DNA from: Microbulbifer sp. TB1203 | GTDB lineage: Bacteria > Pseudomonadota > Gammaproteobacteria > Pseudomonadales > Cellvibrionaceae | Length of the DNA stretch: 64,000 nucleotides | Direction: 5' to 3' | Assembly: GCF_030997045.1 (NCBI RefSeq) | Contig: NZ_CP116899.1 | Span: 5,232,001 to 5,296,000, forward strand | Shown: piece by piece, positions 24,191-33,498 of the stretch | How the letters are laid out: each line of letters opens with the position of its first letter | Numbering within the stretch: the first letter of the stretch is position 1 | Program-made: the position numbers and the translations under genes | Notes under the pieces: model-generated | Database searches by the model: none | What the model was told of the DNA's origin: nothing | Seen by the model: only the letters and a program-made list of their open reading frames with translations

Positions 24191-26329
24191 ATGAAGTGCA
24201 GTCGCCGTGATATTTTTCGCCTGGGCGGTTCAGCCGCCGCTCTGGGTCTTGCCGCCCACTCCGGATTGCTGTCCGCCACGACCGCTAAATCCATGCGGCG
24301 CTCAGATTACAAGATAAAAAAACTGTATCACGGTGTTGCCTACTACCCGGAGCTTTGGCCGGAAGAGGATATTGATCGCGATATCGTTGAAATGAAGAAG
24401 TTGGATATCAACGTTGCCCGTATGGGGGAGTTTGCCTGGTCAACCATGGAGCCGGAGCGCGGCAAAATTTCTCTCGACTTTTTTGAGATGGTTATGGACA
24501 AGTTCCATGCTGCCGGTATTGATGTTGTGCTTTGCACGCCGACCGCCACACCTCCCATTTGGCTGACACACAACCACCCTGAACGGTGCCATAAAAATTC
24601 CGATGGTGATATTTTAATCCACGGAGCTCGCCAACACGCCAGCTATGAACACCCTGATGTAAAGGAAGCCTGCTTCAAGATCATCAAGGCCATGGCGAAG
24701 CAACTGGGCCAACATCCTGCGTTGATCGGCTGGCAATTAGACAACGAGATGAAAGCTCATGTGGCAGAGGATTTCAGTGATGCCGCTATTGCCTCCTGGC
24801 GCCGTTGGTTAAGAAAGCGCTTCGGAACCATAGAGCGCCTGAATCAGGCCTGGGGAACGCATATCTGGAGTCAATATTACCAAAGCTTTGAGCAGGTGCC
24901 TGCGCCACTGAAAACGCCTTTCCTTCACAACGCATCGTTAAGTACCGCTTATCGTATGTTCAACCGGGAAAGTATTGCGGATTTCATGAAGGACCAAAGT
25001 GGAATCATCCGGGAATACTCCAGTGCGCCCATAACGCATAATGACAACCCGGCGTTTAATATTCATCATGAACGCTCCATGGAGGCCCTGGACTTCGCCT
25101 CTTATGATGCTTACCCAACCGATGAACAATGGGGCGCCCTGGTATTTCGCTCTGATTTATATCGGGCGGCTATTCCCGGCCGCCCTTTCTGGCTAATGGA
25201 AACCAGCGTGTCCCACAACGGCTGGCTGGGCAATCATCAGCCTCCACACCCCGAAGGATTCCTGGCAGCGGAAGCCGTGTTGACATACGCCTTGGGTGGT
25301 GAGGCATTCTGTTATTGGTTATGGCGGCAACAGCGCACGGGCGCCGAACTCCCCCACAGCGCGGTAATGAGCGCCTGGTTTAAGCCGAGTATTGGCTATA
25401 AGGAAGTGAAGAAACTCAACGCGTCGAGGAAGCAACTGGAATCTTTACTGGTCGAGAGTACCGTTGCCCCGGCCGAAGTCGCTATTACTTATTCTGATCA
25501 CGCCAGGGCCATGATTGAAACCGAAGCCCTGGACAGACGCGAGGGTTTTCCCACGCGCTATCGCGGTGTTATCGAAATGTGGCATGCCACCGTGCGTGAT
25601 TTGGGTTTCCATCGCGATGTACGCTTCGAAAATGCCGCACTTGATAACCTGAAACTGTTGATCACCCCGGCGATGCCGTATGTTAGCGAAGCCTTTATTT
25701 CCCGGGTGTTGAGGTTTGTCAAGGCAGGGGGTGTTTGGATCGCTGGCCCTGTCACTGGTATCCGCTCAGTCGAGCACACGGTACCAACCACTGCCGGTCT
25801 GGGTTTGCTTGACGAGCTGGCCGGAATCAACACTGAATTTGTGGTGCCGTTAACCAATACGGATTCCACAGGTAGTGCATTGGGCATCACCGCGCCGCTG
25901 AGTGGCTGGTGTTCTGCGATGAAGGTAAAAAGCGGAGTAAGGTCGATAGGCACGATTGAGACGGGAGTTGCCAAGGGGCATGCGTTTATCACGGAGCGTA
26001 AGATCGGACAAGGCCGTGTAGTTATTCTCGGGGCTCAGCCCCATGGAGAGCAAGGTCAAACACTCATTAACAACCTGATCAACCATTACGCGGGTCTGGC
26101 TGGAGTAAAGGAACGTTACGATGCCGCTCCTGGTGTGGTGGTAAGTCCGCGGATTAATAAGAAGGGTGATAAGTTTTGGATCGCCATCAATATGAGTGAC
26201 CAGGAGGGTACCTTAAGATTGCCGAATGGAGTGGCCGATGCTGTTTCGTCAAAACCCATAAGGTCTAGCGGGATAACGTTACAACGTTACCAGTGGAGGG
26301 CTATTCAACTGAACAAAACCCTTGGCTAG
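24191..26329 (+). CDS. Tat-exported GH42 beta-galactosidase
   Basis: This 712-residue protein begins with a twin-arginine signal (CSRRDIFRLGG). The GH42 catalytic barrel covers about residues 45-420, with acid/base Glu186 in QLDNEM and nucleophile Glu337 in WLMETS. A trimerisation (class I glutamine amidotransferase-like) domain follows at about 440-650 and a small C-terminal domain after that. Homologues such as YesZ sit in rhamnogalacturonan clusters and trim galactose from side chains. Export through Tat is unusual because many GH42 enzymes are cytoplasmic, and implies action in the periplasm. Base composition is slightly lower in GC than the genes before it. Confidence 0.9.
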   Translation: MKCSRRDIFRLGGSAAALGLAAHSGLLSATTAKSMRRSDYKIKKLYHGVAYYPELWPEEDIDRDIVEMKKLDINVARMGEFAWSTMEPERGKISLDFFEMVMDKFHAAGIDVVLCTPTATPPIWLTHNHPERCHKNSDGDILIHGARQHASYEHPDVKEACFKIIKAMAKQLGQHPALIGWQLDNEMKAHVAEDFSDAAIASWRRWLRKRFGTIERLNQAWGTHIWSQYYQSFEQVPAPLKTPFLHNASLSTAYRMFNRESIADFMKDQSGIIREYSSAPITHNDNPAFNIHHERSMEALDFASYDAYPTDEQWGALVFRSDLYRAAIPGRPFWLMETSVSHNGWLGNHQPPHPEGFLAAEAVLTYALGGEAFCYWLWRQQRTGAELPHSAVMSAWFKPSIGYKEVKKLNASRKQLESLLVESTVAPAEVAITYSDHARAMIETEALDRREGFPTRYRGVIEMWHATVRDLGFHRDVRFENAALDNLKLLITPAMPYVSEAFISRVLRFVKAGGVWIAGPVTGIRSVEHTVPTTAGLGLLDELAGINTEFVVPLTNTDSTGSALGITAPLSGWCSAMKVKSGVRSIGTIETGVAKGHAFITERKIGQGRVVILGAQPHGEQGQTLINNLINHYAGLAGVKERYDAAPGVVVSPRINKKGDKFWIAINMSDQEGTLRLPNGVADAVSSKPIRSSGITLQRYQWRAIQLNKTLG

Positions 26330-26387
26330 CTATAAATTTGGAAGGTACATCATCCCCTTGGTGACGAGTTTGAAACAGAAGATAACA

Positions 26388-27668
26388 ATGTTATACCGGA
26401 GCAAGTCCAAACGACACATAGTATGTGCCCTGATGCTGGGAGTGCAGGCCATGAATATTGTACCTGCGTTGGCAGACTCGCGCCCGGCGGTGGCGCAGCA
26501 CACCTATGAGTACAACTTTGAAGAGCGGCCAGATCTATTACAGCAAAAATACAATAATGAAACAGGTTTAGGCACGGATAATTTCCGTAACAGTGGAGAA
26601 AATGCCTTTTCGGTCAAGGTCCCCGAGGGAGACTATGAAGTCCGGGTAAAGGTAACAGGCTTACAGGATGGCACCCGGTACCTGATTTTTAGTGAAGACA
26701 GGCGGGTGATGAGTAACATCTTGGAAATCGGGCGGGGCGAAAGCCAAACCCTGGCTTTTCTGGTTAATGTCAGAAATCCACAATTGGCAACCGCAGAACA
26801 GGATACAGCGGCGGGTCCACGGGTGGGTCTGAGAGGCGATGAAGACATCTCCCGTAACTGGGACGACAAACTCACCATAGCATTGTCCAACAATGGTGTT
26901 CAGTTTAGTCAACTTCGAATCGAGCCGGTCAGGAAACCTAAGGTTCTGCTGGCCGGAGATTCCACCGTAGCGGATCAGGCATCTCAAGATTATGCCAGTT
27001 GGGGGCAATTCGTCCCTGGGCTGATCCGAAATCGCGTGGTTGTAAATCACGCGCGCAGTGGCGAAACTCTGAAATCGTTTTTATTCTCTCTGCGTTGGGA
27101 TAAATTGCTCAGTCAGACCCAGGCCGGAGATATCGTACTGATTCAGTTTGCTCATAACGATGAAAAAAAACAGTGGCCGCGTACTTTCGCGGCAGCGGAT
27201 GGTGCATTTCCTGAGTATTTACGTGCCTTTGTTGCCGATGTTCGGCAAAAAGAGGCCATACCTGTACTGGTAACACCTGTCGCCAGACGTATTTACAATG
27301 AACGGGGAGAACTTCTGAACACCCACCAGGGTTATGATGAAGCAGTACGAGAGGTTGCCAGAGCAACAGGGGTCCCGGTTATCGACCTGACCGCGCAAAC
27401 CACCAGTTTTTATCAACGACTGGGTCAGAAGGAAGCCAAACGAGCCTTTGCAGCAGACGGCAAAGACAGAACCCACCATAATTATTACGGTGCCTGGATG
27501 ATTGCCAATATGGTGGTGAACAATCTGCAGGCGTTGTACCCGGAACTGATACAGTCTGAGAACACGGTATTGGACTCAACCAATCCAACAAGGCCGGGTG
27601 AACTTGTCATTACATCAGATTTGTGGCCGGACATGCGACCGGCGGCGGTTGAGATTTCAGGATCGTGA
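26388..27668 (+). CDS. CE12 rhamnogalacturonan acetylesterase with N-terminal beta domain
   Basis: I start this at the ATG at 26388, giving 426 residues with a signal peptide (about 1-29). The longer in-frame start at 26322 overlaps GH42 by 8 bp and spoils the signal. Residues 38-180 form a galactose-binding-like beta domain. The SGNH esterase covers about 184-400, with Ser192 in GDSTVADQ, RSGETLKSF, AHND, and a C-terminal DRTHHNYYGA carrying the Asp/His pair. This is the usual two-domain plan of bacterial CE12 enzymes. It closes the run of degradative genes that starts at 16179. Confidence 0.9.
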   Translation: MLYRSKSKRHIVCALMLGVQAMNIVPALADSRPAVAQHTYEYNFEERPDLLQQKYNNETGLGTDNFRNSGENAFSVKVPEGDYEVRVKVTGLQDGTRYLIFSEDRRVMSNILEIGRGESQTLAFLVNVRNPQLATAEQDTAAGPRVGLRGDEDISRNWDDKLTIALSNNGVQFSQLRIEPVRKPKVLLAGDSTVADQASQDYASWGQFVPGLIRNRVVVNHARSGETLKSFLFSLRWDKLLSQTQAGDIVLIQFAHNDEKKQWPRTFAAADGAFPEYLRAFVADVRQKEAIPVLVTPVARRIYNERGELLNTHQGYDEAVREVARATGVPVIDLTAQTTSFYQRLGQKEAKRAFAADGKDRTHHNYYGAWMIANMVVNNLQALYPELIQSENTVLDSTNPTRPGELVITSDLWPDMRPAAVEISGS

Positions 27669-27787
27669 CGAATGTAACCTAAGGCCCGTCATGCACGGAT
27701 TCGTTACTCATGCGCCCGATGCCCGGCAGAGAGGACCGGCCGCCGTGTACTTTAAGTCCCAACTGCCGTGAGCTGATTATAAGGAGA

Positions 27788-27804
27788 TGACCACTTATTG
27801 GTCA
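27788..27804. promoter_or_regulatory. 17-bp palindrome upstream of receptor gene
   Basis: TGACCA at 27788 and TGGTCA ending at 27804 are reverse complements separated by CTTAT. It lies about 145 bp before the first TonB receptor and 42 bp before the TGA array. It may be a binding site for a second regulator; no matching palindrome was seen before the second receptor. Confidence 0.35.
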
Positions 27805-27845
27805 CAAGAACATCGGGCAATTATCGTCATAATCGCTCATAAATG

Positions 27846-27881
27846 TGACTGATTTATAAAAATTATGATTGAATATGATTG
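27846..27881 (+). promoter_or_regulatory. TGA-array operator upstream of TonB receptor 1
   Basis: TGACTG at 27846, TGATTG at 27866 and TGATTG at 27876 are all in a 10-bp register; the slot at 27856 is degenerate. The sequence TATGATTGAATATGATTGAC is nearly repeated before receptor 2 at 39127. On the other strand TGACGA and TGAGCG, ending near 27827 and 27837, continue a 10-bp spacing. Likely operator of the DeoR regulator. Confidence 0.6.
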
Positions 27882-27948
27882 ACAATGTAATTTCGTGCTT
27901 CTAATATCATCTCTCCATAATATAAAAAAGATAATCGGAGATAATGAG

Positions 27949-30900
27949 ATGACAATAATTAACCAATCCGATGTGCTTGAAACCTCCACCGCAAAACTTC
28001 CTTTCACCGCCACACCTTTATCCAAGCGTATACGGGCACTGGTTCTCACCGGGATTTCTCTGAGTTTCCTGGTCGGCCCTGTGGCGTTTGCTCAGGGTGA
28101 TTCTCAAGAAGAGTCTAAAGAGGAGCTCAAAAAAGAAGCCAAAGGTGCTTCAGCGGAAAAAGTGGTTTCCACGTCCAAGAAAGAGGTTCCCCCTGAATCG
28201 ATGGAAGAAGTCGTGGTGTCGGGCCACCGCTTCAGCCAGCGCAGCGCTATTGATCGGAAAAAAAATGCCGGCACCATGAGTGATTCGCTCGTTGCGGAAG
28301 ATATCGGTGAATTTCCCGATAAAAACGTCGCCGAGGCCTTGCAGCGAATAACCGGCGTACAGCTGGCCCGCGATTTCGGCGAGGGGGCCCAGGTCAGTAT
28401 CCGAGGTGTGGACCCCGACCTGTCTCGGGTTGAAGTCAATGGCGTGTCGCAGATGGGGATGGGCGGCAGCCGCGCGGTGGACTTCCGCGATATGGCCTCA
28501 GAGCTGGTCAAGTCTCTCGATGTTATCAAGGGGTCCGAGGCGCGCTTTACGGAAGGCGGTTTGGGGGGCATTGTCAAAATCAATACGCGCAAGCCGAATG
28601 AATTCGACAGCAACTTCCTGTCCGTATCCGGCGAGCAGCAGTACAACGACCTAAGCGATGCATCGGACCCCAGGATCAATGTGACCGGCGTGTGGAAGTT
28701 CAATGAGGATTTCGGTGCATTGATGAACGTCACTGCTTCTGAAAGCACCGCCATGATCCACGCGCTGCGCAACACCGAGTGGCACCGCATCGCGGACTAC
28801 GACAACTCCCCGGAAAAGACCGTTGTCGATGAAGAATACGCATCGGCAACCAATGTGGCCGACTGCGGTGGTGAGCAGGCGTGCGAAATGCAGTGGTGGG
28901 ATTATGCTCCCCGGCTGCCAAGGGTGGGTATCTGGTGGCGCGATGAGGAGCGCCTGAGCGCGAACACGACCTTCCAGTACAACTTCAGCGACACTTTTAG
29001 TGCGCATGCCGGGTTTACCTACAACGAGCGCGACAAGGAAGCCACGGATCTTAACCTGGACGTGGGTGTACATGCCGCGAACCGTATCGACTCCGATTCC
29101 GTGCAGGTGGACGAAAACCACAACGTGACCTACCTGGAGTCCCATCAGGCAGGTGTGGGCAATAGAACCTTGAACTTTGCCTGGTACCAGGAGACCAGCA
29201 TTATAGATACCGGGTTTGAGTTCAACAGCGGCCCCTGGGAGGTCACCGGCCTGGCCGCCTATTCGGCCTCGAAACAGGATATCGACTCGCGCGATACCAG
29301 TATTTCCGCCAATGGCATCAATGGTATTCAGGTTGCTCTGGATGGCCGAGGTGCCCCGTCATGGGATTACGACACCGGCTACTTTTACAACGCGGATGAT
29401 CCAGAGGATACTTCACGTGCCTTCGACGTCAACAGTCCGGCCAGCTACACGGGCGCCCGCTTTAAATACAATCCCTTTGCCGATGAGTCCTCCGAGTCCA
29501 ACGTAAAGTTGGATGTTGCCTACAACTTTGAGGATGGCTTTATCAACAGCCTTCGCACTGGCCTCCAGGCAACGTCCAATTCCACGGAAACCGAGAGCTA
29601 CCGGTACGAAATCCACCGTAACGTAGGGGAGGAATACAATGGCCAGGTGTGGACGATGGAGGACCAGGTCGCCCTTCTTTCCGGCAACTTCTTCGAATCT
29701 CCACAAATGTTTGAAGGTTACGACCTGGGGGTGAGTACTATCGGCAGCTATCAGGCAGTTGATACCGACGGTTTGATTGCGGCCCTGAGGCAGGTCAGTG
29801 CGGACAATACCACCCGCGAAGATCTGGAAATACAAAGCGGTAACTACGATATCACCGTGGAAACCGAGGCGGTTTATCTGCAGACGGATTTTGCAACCGA
29901 AATTGGCGGCCTGCCCTTCTGGGGAAACCTTGGCGTTCGCTATGTTGTGACTAATACGGAGACCAACGGTGACTTGGTAGAACATGTTTTTCATGACAAG
30001 CTGGATGAGGAAGGCAATATTCTGCGAGATCCTGAAACCGGCGCGGTCGTGGGGGTAGATATTGAATGGAATGTATACGATGACAGGAAAACGGTCTCCA
30101 GGGAGTACAGCGACACGTTGCCCAGCATCAATATGAATCTGGAGCTGATTCCGGAACAGCTGGTGTTGTATATGGGGGCCGCCAAAGTAATGAGCAGACC
30201 GCGAAACAGCGATCTCAATGTTAATGCAACGTGTTATCAGATGGATGACAGCCTGTGGGCGGAACAGGTTGGCTGGGAAAGCTTCTGCCGTGGCGGCAAC
30301 CCGGCACTGAATCCGTATCGGGCCAATCAGGGGGATATCGCCCTGAGCTGGTATCCGAACGAGGACTCGATCGTCTCCGCAGCCTACTTTGCCAAGAATA
30401 TGGAGAGCTGGATATTGGGCCGGGAAGAGCGCCTTGATGTGGACTTCCTGGGCGACGGTCGTCTCTGGGACGTCACCCAGCCGATCAACGGCGAAGGTGT
30501 AAAAACCCGGGGGGTTGAGCTGCAGGCCTCAACGTTCTTCACCATGCTGCCATATCCCTTCAACGGTCTGGGCGGCAGCGTCAACTACACCCATATGACC
30601 GCCGACAACGTCGGTCTGTTTAATGAGTTGACCGGTAAAGAGTTGCCCATGCCCTCCCAATCCAAGAACAGCTATAACGTGACAGCCTTCTGGGAGGGCA
30701 ATGGATTCAGCGCGCGCCTGGCCTACAACTATCGGGATGAATATCTGGCCCGTCCAGCCGACCGCTCTGGCAACCCGGTATTTGTCGAGGATGCAGGCTA
30801 CCTCGACGCCAAGATGTCTTACACTCTGCCGAACAGTAACCTCAGATTCTTCTTCGACGCGAGAAATCTGCTGGAAGAGGCCAAGGTGGCGACTGCCGGA

Positions 30901-30969
30901 GAGCACCGCCTGTCTGACCTGAGCTATTCCGGTCGTCAGTTTTCGCTCGGTGTTTCCTACAAGATGTAA
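27949..30969 (+). CDS. TonB-dependent receptor 1 for rhamnogalacturonan oligosaccharides
   Basis: This 1006-residue outer-membrane protein starts at the ATG at 27949 with GGAG upstream. A long N-region precedes a hydrophobic signal ending VAFAQ near residue 49. A low-complexity Glu/Lys stretch follows, then a TonB box-like EEVVVSGHR at about 93. The plug domain has DSLVAEDIGEFPDKNVAEAL and the barrel extends to the C-terminal aromatic-rich strand ending SYKM. It belongs to the large Xanthomonas/Caulobacter-type receptor group used for polysaccharides. It is followed by rhaM and two lyases, so its cargo is probably rhamnogalacturonan fragments. The gene at 39202 is a close paralogue. Confidence 0.93.
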   Translation: MTIINQSDVLETSTAKLPFTATPLSKRIRALVLTGISLSFLVGPVAFAQGDSQEESKEELKKEAKGASAEKVVSTSKKEVPPESMEEVVVSGHRFSQRSAIDRKKNAGTMSDSLVAEDIGEFPDKNVAEALQRITGVQLARDFGEGAQVSIRGVDPDLSRVEVNGVSQMGMGGSRAVDFRDMASELVKSLDVIKGSEARFTEGGLGGIVKINTRKPNEFDSNFLSVSGEQQYNDLSDASDPRINVTGVWKFNEDFGALMNVTASESTAMIHALRNTEWHRIADYDNSPEKTVVDEEYASATNVADCGGEQACEMQWWDYAPRLPRVGIWWRDEERLSANTTFQYNFSDTFSAHAGFTYNERDKEATDLNLDVGVHAANRIDSDSVQVDENHNVTYLESHQAGVGNRTLNFAWYQETSIIDTGFEFNSGPWEVTGLAAYSASKQDIDSRDTSISANGINGIQVALDGRGAPSWDYDTGYFYNADDPEDTSRAFDVNSPASYTGARFKYNPFADESSESNVKLDVAYNFEDGFINSLRTGLQATSNSTETESYRYEIHRNVGEEYNGQVWTMEDQVALLSGNFFESPQMFEGYDLGVSTIGSYQAVDTDGLIAALRQVSADNTTREDLEIQSGNYDITVETEAVYLQTDFATEIGGLPFWGNLGVRYVVTNTETNGDLVEHVFHDKLDEEGNILRDPETGAVVGVDIEWNVYDDRKTVSREYSDTLPSINMNLELIPEQLVLYMGAAKVMSRPRNSDLNVNATCYQMDDSLWAEQVGWESFCRGGNPALNPYRANQGDIALSWYPNEDSIVSAAYFAKNMESWILGREERLDVDFLGDGRLWDVTQPINGEGVKTRGVELQASTFFTMLPYPFNGLGGSVNYTHMTADNVGLFNELTGKELPMPSQSKNSYNVTAFWEGNGFSARLAYNYRDEYLARPADRSGNPVFVEDAGYLDAKMSYTLPNSNLRFFFDARNLLEEAKVATAGEHRLSDLSYSGRQFSLGVSYKM

Positions 30970-30979
30970 CTGCTGATCT

Positions 30980-31007
30980 GCCGGCCGGTGGCCTGACACC
31001 GGCCGGC
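30980..31007. terminator. GC-rich hairpin after receptor 1
   Basis: GCCGGCCGGTG at 30980-30990 pairs with CACCGGCCGGC at 30997-31007, eleven base pairs with a 6-base loop, 11 bp after the stop codon. No T-run follows directly, so it may act as an RNA stabiliser rather than a strong terminator. A decayed version follows receptor 2 (42193-42231). Confidence 0.55.
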
Positions 31008-31092
31008 GTATTCTGGCATTTTTCAAGTTAACTTTTCCATTCCGTTCCCTGATTTTTTTTGGAACTCCTCGGAACATATCGGGTTTATTGCT

Positions 31093-31407
31093 ATGGAAAA
31101 AATCGCATTTGTTATGCAGCTGAAAGCTGGCTGCGAAGCTGAGTATGAAAAACGGCACGATGATATATGGCCGGAACTGGTTGAAGAGCTGAAGGTGGCC
31201 GGTATCGAGGACTATTCCATATACCTTCATCCGGAGACTCTGCAGTTGTTCGCCGTGCTTAAGCGCAGGGAAAACCACACTATGGATGAGCTGCCGCAAA
31301 AAGCGATTATGCAAAAGTGGTGGAGCCATATGGCCGATCTCATGGAGACCGAACCGGACAATAGCCCGAAGATAATTCAACTACAGCGGGTCTTTCATTT
31401 GGACTAG
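31093..31407 (+). CDS. rhaM: L-rhamnose mutarotase
   Basis: This 104-residue cytoplasmic protein matches RhaM in length and pattern: FVMQLKAGCEAEYEKRHDDI at the N-terminus, with the catalytic-region His in KRHDDIWPEL, and KWWSHMADLM near the C-terminus. It interconverts alpha and beta anomers of L-rhamnose, feeding the isomerase. It sits between receptor 1 and the PL4 lyases. A broken copy lies behind receptor 2 at 42243-42329, which shows the receptor-rhaM pair was duplicated as a unit. Confidence 0.95.
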   Translation: MEKIAFVMQLKAGCEAEYEKRHDDIWPELVEELKVAGIEDYSIYLHPETLQLFAVLKRRENHTMDELPQKAIMQKWWSHMADLMETEPDNSPKIIQLQRVFHLD

Positions 31408-31459
31408 CAGATTGCCAAAAAATTACCTGGATGCCCTCAAAGCTATAGAGCCGGGTTGG

Positions 31460-31557
31460 TAAAGTCGCGGTTTCCGGGCAGCGCTTCCAGGCCTGCTTTT
31501 TCGAAAACTGCCAGGAGCAGGTGCTGGCGGATTTTGTGCGCGGCGTGCTGGATTCCT
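31460..31557 (+). pseudogene. Possible C-terminal fragment of an unidentified gene
   Basis: Between rhaM and the first PL4 gene one frame reads VGKVAVSGQRFQACFFENC, then QEQVLADFVRGVLDS and a TGA. The codon choice matches the genes around it and the segment looks protein-like, but it has no start and I do not recognise the family. It may equally be chance. Confidence 0.25.
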
Positions 31558-31627
31558 GATCTCAACGCAGGCGCACCCAACCCTCCTGCAGTTCCGGAGG
31601 AAATGCAACTTAAGGTGAGAGAAAATA

Positions 31628-33331
31628 ATGAATAGAAAAACGTCAAGCGAAATGTCTTCCTCTCGGGGCAAAACCCGTTGGCAGCCTCTGCTGCCGGCAC
31701 TCCTGCTGTTGTTCTCCGGTCTCGCCCGGGCGGACTTCGGCCTGAGCGAAAGCGCTGATTTCTATACGGTGGATACCGGCGCCGGCCTGGTCTTCAAAGT
31801 TCGCAGGCATGACCCCGGGGTTAACACCTGGTCCCCTGGTGATATCTCCTCGCTGGTATACGAGGGCGTCGAATACCAGAACTGGGTGCGCGGCTCCCAG
31901 ATCAACTCGGGCTTCGACTGGCTCTATCGCGGAGTCTCCGCAGTCGATGTGAGCGCTGAAACCGTCGGCGACGACACTATCAAGGTCACCGTCGAGGCCG
32001 GTGACCTCACCCACTACTATATGGCCCGCCGCGGCTACCCGCATATTTATATGGCAACCCATTTCACCTCGGAGCCGAATATCCACGGCCTGGTGCGCTA
32101 TATCATGCGCCTGAGTTCGGCGCTGCTGCCGAATGGCCCTGAGCCCTCTGATCTGCGCGGTACGGTTTCCACGGTGGAGGCTCGGGATATCTTTGCTCTG
32201 CCCAATGGCGAAACCCGCTCCAAGCACTACTCCAACCACCGCCTGAAAGACTGGATCCATATAGGCGCCACCGGAAGCGGTGTCGGCATGTGGATTATTC
32301 GCGACGATCATGAGGGCGGTTCCGGCGGTCCCTTTTACCGCAGTCTGCTCAACCAGACCACGAACAACGATCAGGAGTTGACCTATATCGTCAATTACGG
32401 CCAGGCCCAGACCGAGGCTTTCAGGCCCGGTATCCTGAACAGCTATACCTTCGTGGTGACCGGGGGCGAGGCGCCCAGCGGCCGGCCCAAAACCCAGTGG
32501 TTTGCCGACATGGGGCTGAAGGGGTACGCCCCGCGCTCCGAGCGTGGCCGGATTGCCGGGGTCGGAATCGAAGGTATGAATCCGGACTACGAATATACGG
32601 TTGGCTTTGCCAATGCCTCCGCGCAGTACTGGGCCGATGTCAATCCCCTAAATGGCGGCCACTACAGCCGGAAAGACATGCGCCCGGGCACCTATACCAT
32701 GACCATCTACAAGAACGAGCTGGAGGTGGGTATCCAGGAGGTGACGGTAACCGCAGGCGAAACCAATGTTCTCCCATCCATTTCCATCGAGGCCGACCCC
32801 AGCGAGGCACCCGCAATCTGGCGTATTGGAGACTGGGACGGCACACCGCTGGAATTTCTCAACGGCGACAAGCTGACGAAAATGCACCCCTCCGATGTGC
32901 GTATTGAGACCTGGGATCCCTCCGACTATATCGTCGGGGAAAGCGTCGCCGCCGATTTCCCCGCGTATATGTGGAAGGACATCAACAACGACCATATTGT
33001 CCGGTTCAAACTGGATAGCGAACAGATTGCTGCCGGCCACACTCTGCGCATAGGGTTGACCTGCGCCTTTGCCGGCGGCAGGCCCAATATCAAAGTCAAC
33101 GACTGGACCTCCGCCTTCCAGTGGCCTTCGAGCCAACCCAGGTCCCGCTCGCTGACGACTGGCTCCTACCGCTGCAACAATACGATCTACTCCTTCGACA
33201 TTCCCGCCTCCGCCTTTAAGCCGGACCCGGATGAGTGGAATACACTGACGATCACGGCGATCAGTGGCTCCGGCGCCTCGGGGTTCCTGTCCGCCGGCTA
33301 CAGTGTCGACAGTCTCGATCTACTTGAATGA
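31628..33331 (+). CDS. PL4 rhamnogalacturonan lyase A
   Basis: This 567-residue secreted lyase has a signal peptide (about residues 1-35, ending ARA). A large beta-sandwich catalytic domain covers about 36-310, then a fibronectin-like domain (about 315-395, GTYTMTIYKNELEV) and a C-terminal carbohydrate-binding jelly-roll (about 400-567), the standard PL4 plan. Lys199 in ETRSKHYSN is the likely catalytic lysine; His228 in DDHEGG is a candidate partner. It cleaves the rhamnose-galacturonate backbone by beta-elimination. The next gene is a close tandem copy of identical length. Confidence 0.92.
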   Translation: MNRKTSSEMSSSRGKTRWQPLLPALLLLFSGLARADFGLSESADFYTVDTGAGLVFKVRRHDPGVNTWSPGDISSLVYEGVEYQNWVRGSQINSGFDWLYRGVSAVDVSAETVGDDTIKVTVEAGDLTHYYMARRGYPHIYMATHFTSEPNIHGLVRYIMRLSSALLPNGPEPSDLRGTVSTVEARDIFALPNGETRSKHYSNHRLKDWIHIGATGSGVGMWIIRDDHEGGSGGPFYRSLLNQTTNNDQELTYIVNYGQAQTEAFRPGILNSYTFVVTGGEAPSGRPKTQWFADMGLKGYAPRSERGRIAGVGIEGMNPDYEYTVGFANASAQYWADVNPLNGGHYSRKDMRPGTYTMTIYKNELEVGIQEVTVTAGETNVLPSISIEADPSEAPAIWRIGDWDGTPLEFLNGDKLTKMHPSDVRIETWDPSDYIVGESVAADFPAYMWKDINNDHIVRFKLDSEQIAAGHTLRIGLTCAFAGGRPNIKVNDWTSAFQWPSSQPRSRSLTTGSYRCNNTIYSFDIPASAFKPDPDEWNTLTITAISGSGASGFLSAGYSVDSLDLLE

Positions 33332-33332
33332 C

Positions 33333-33370
33333 AAAAAGCCCCCGCCTCAAGCCGAGACGGGGGCTTTTTT
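33333..33370 (+). terminator. Rho-independent terminator between the two PL4 genes
   Basis: AAAAGCCCCCGCCTC, a short loop, then GAGACGGGGGCTTTTTT form a GC-rich stem followed by six T residues, directly after the stop codon at 33331. It would separate the transcript of lyase A from that of lyase B. Confidence 0.85.
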
Positions 33371-33450
33371 ATGAGGCACATCCCTGTGCCTCACCCGCTT
33401 CGCGGGCAGCCTCCAGCTGTGCAAAATTGTTCCAGACAACTTTGTTGTTT
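33371..33450 (-). repeat. Dispersed 80-bp repeat, copy 1
   Basis: Its reverse complement matches 58276-58355 over almost the full length: GTCTGGAACAA, TTTGCACAGC, GGCTGCCCGC, and GGCACAGGGATGTGCCTC. The last part is a hairpin, and a related hairpin (GCGGCACAAGGATGTGCCGC) lies at 55047-55066. Function unknown. Confidence 0.7.
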
Positions 33451-33498
33451 GGCCTGCGAAGCGGGCAAACCCACCCCTCCACGGTAAGGAGAAAAATA

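Noticed and set aside
33328..33498. Extended N-terminus for PL4 lyase B
   Set aside because: It would run through a rho-independent terminator and a repeat; the ATG at 33499 has AAGGAG upstream and a proper signal peptide.
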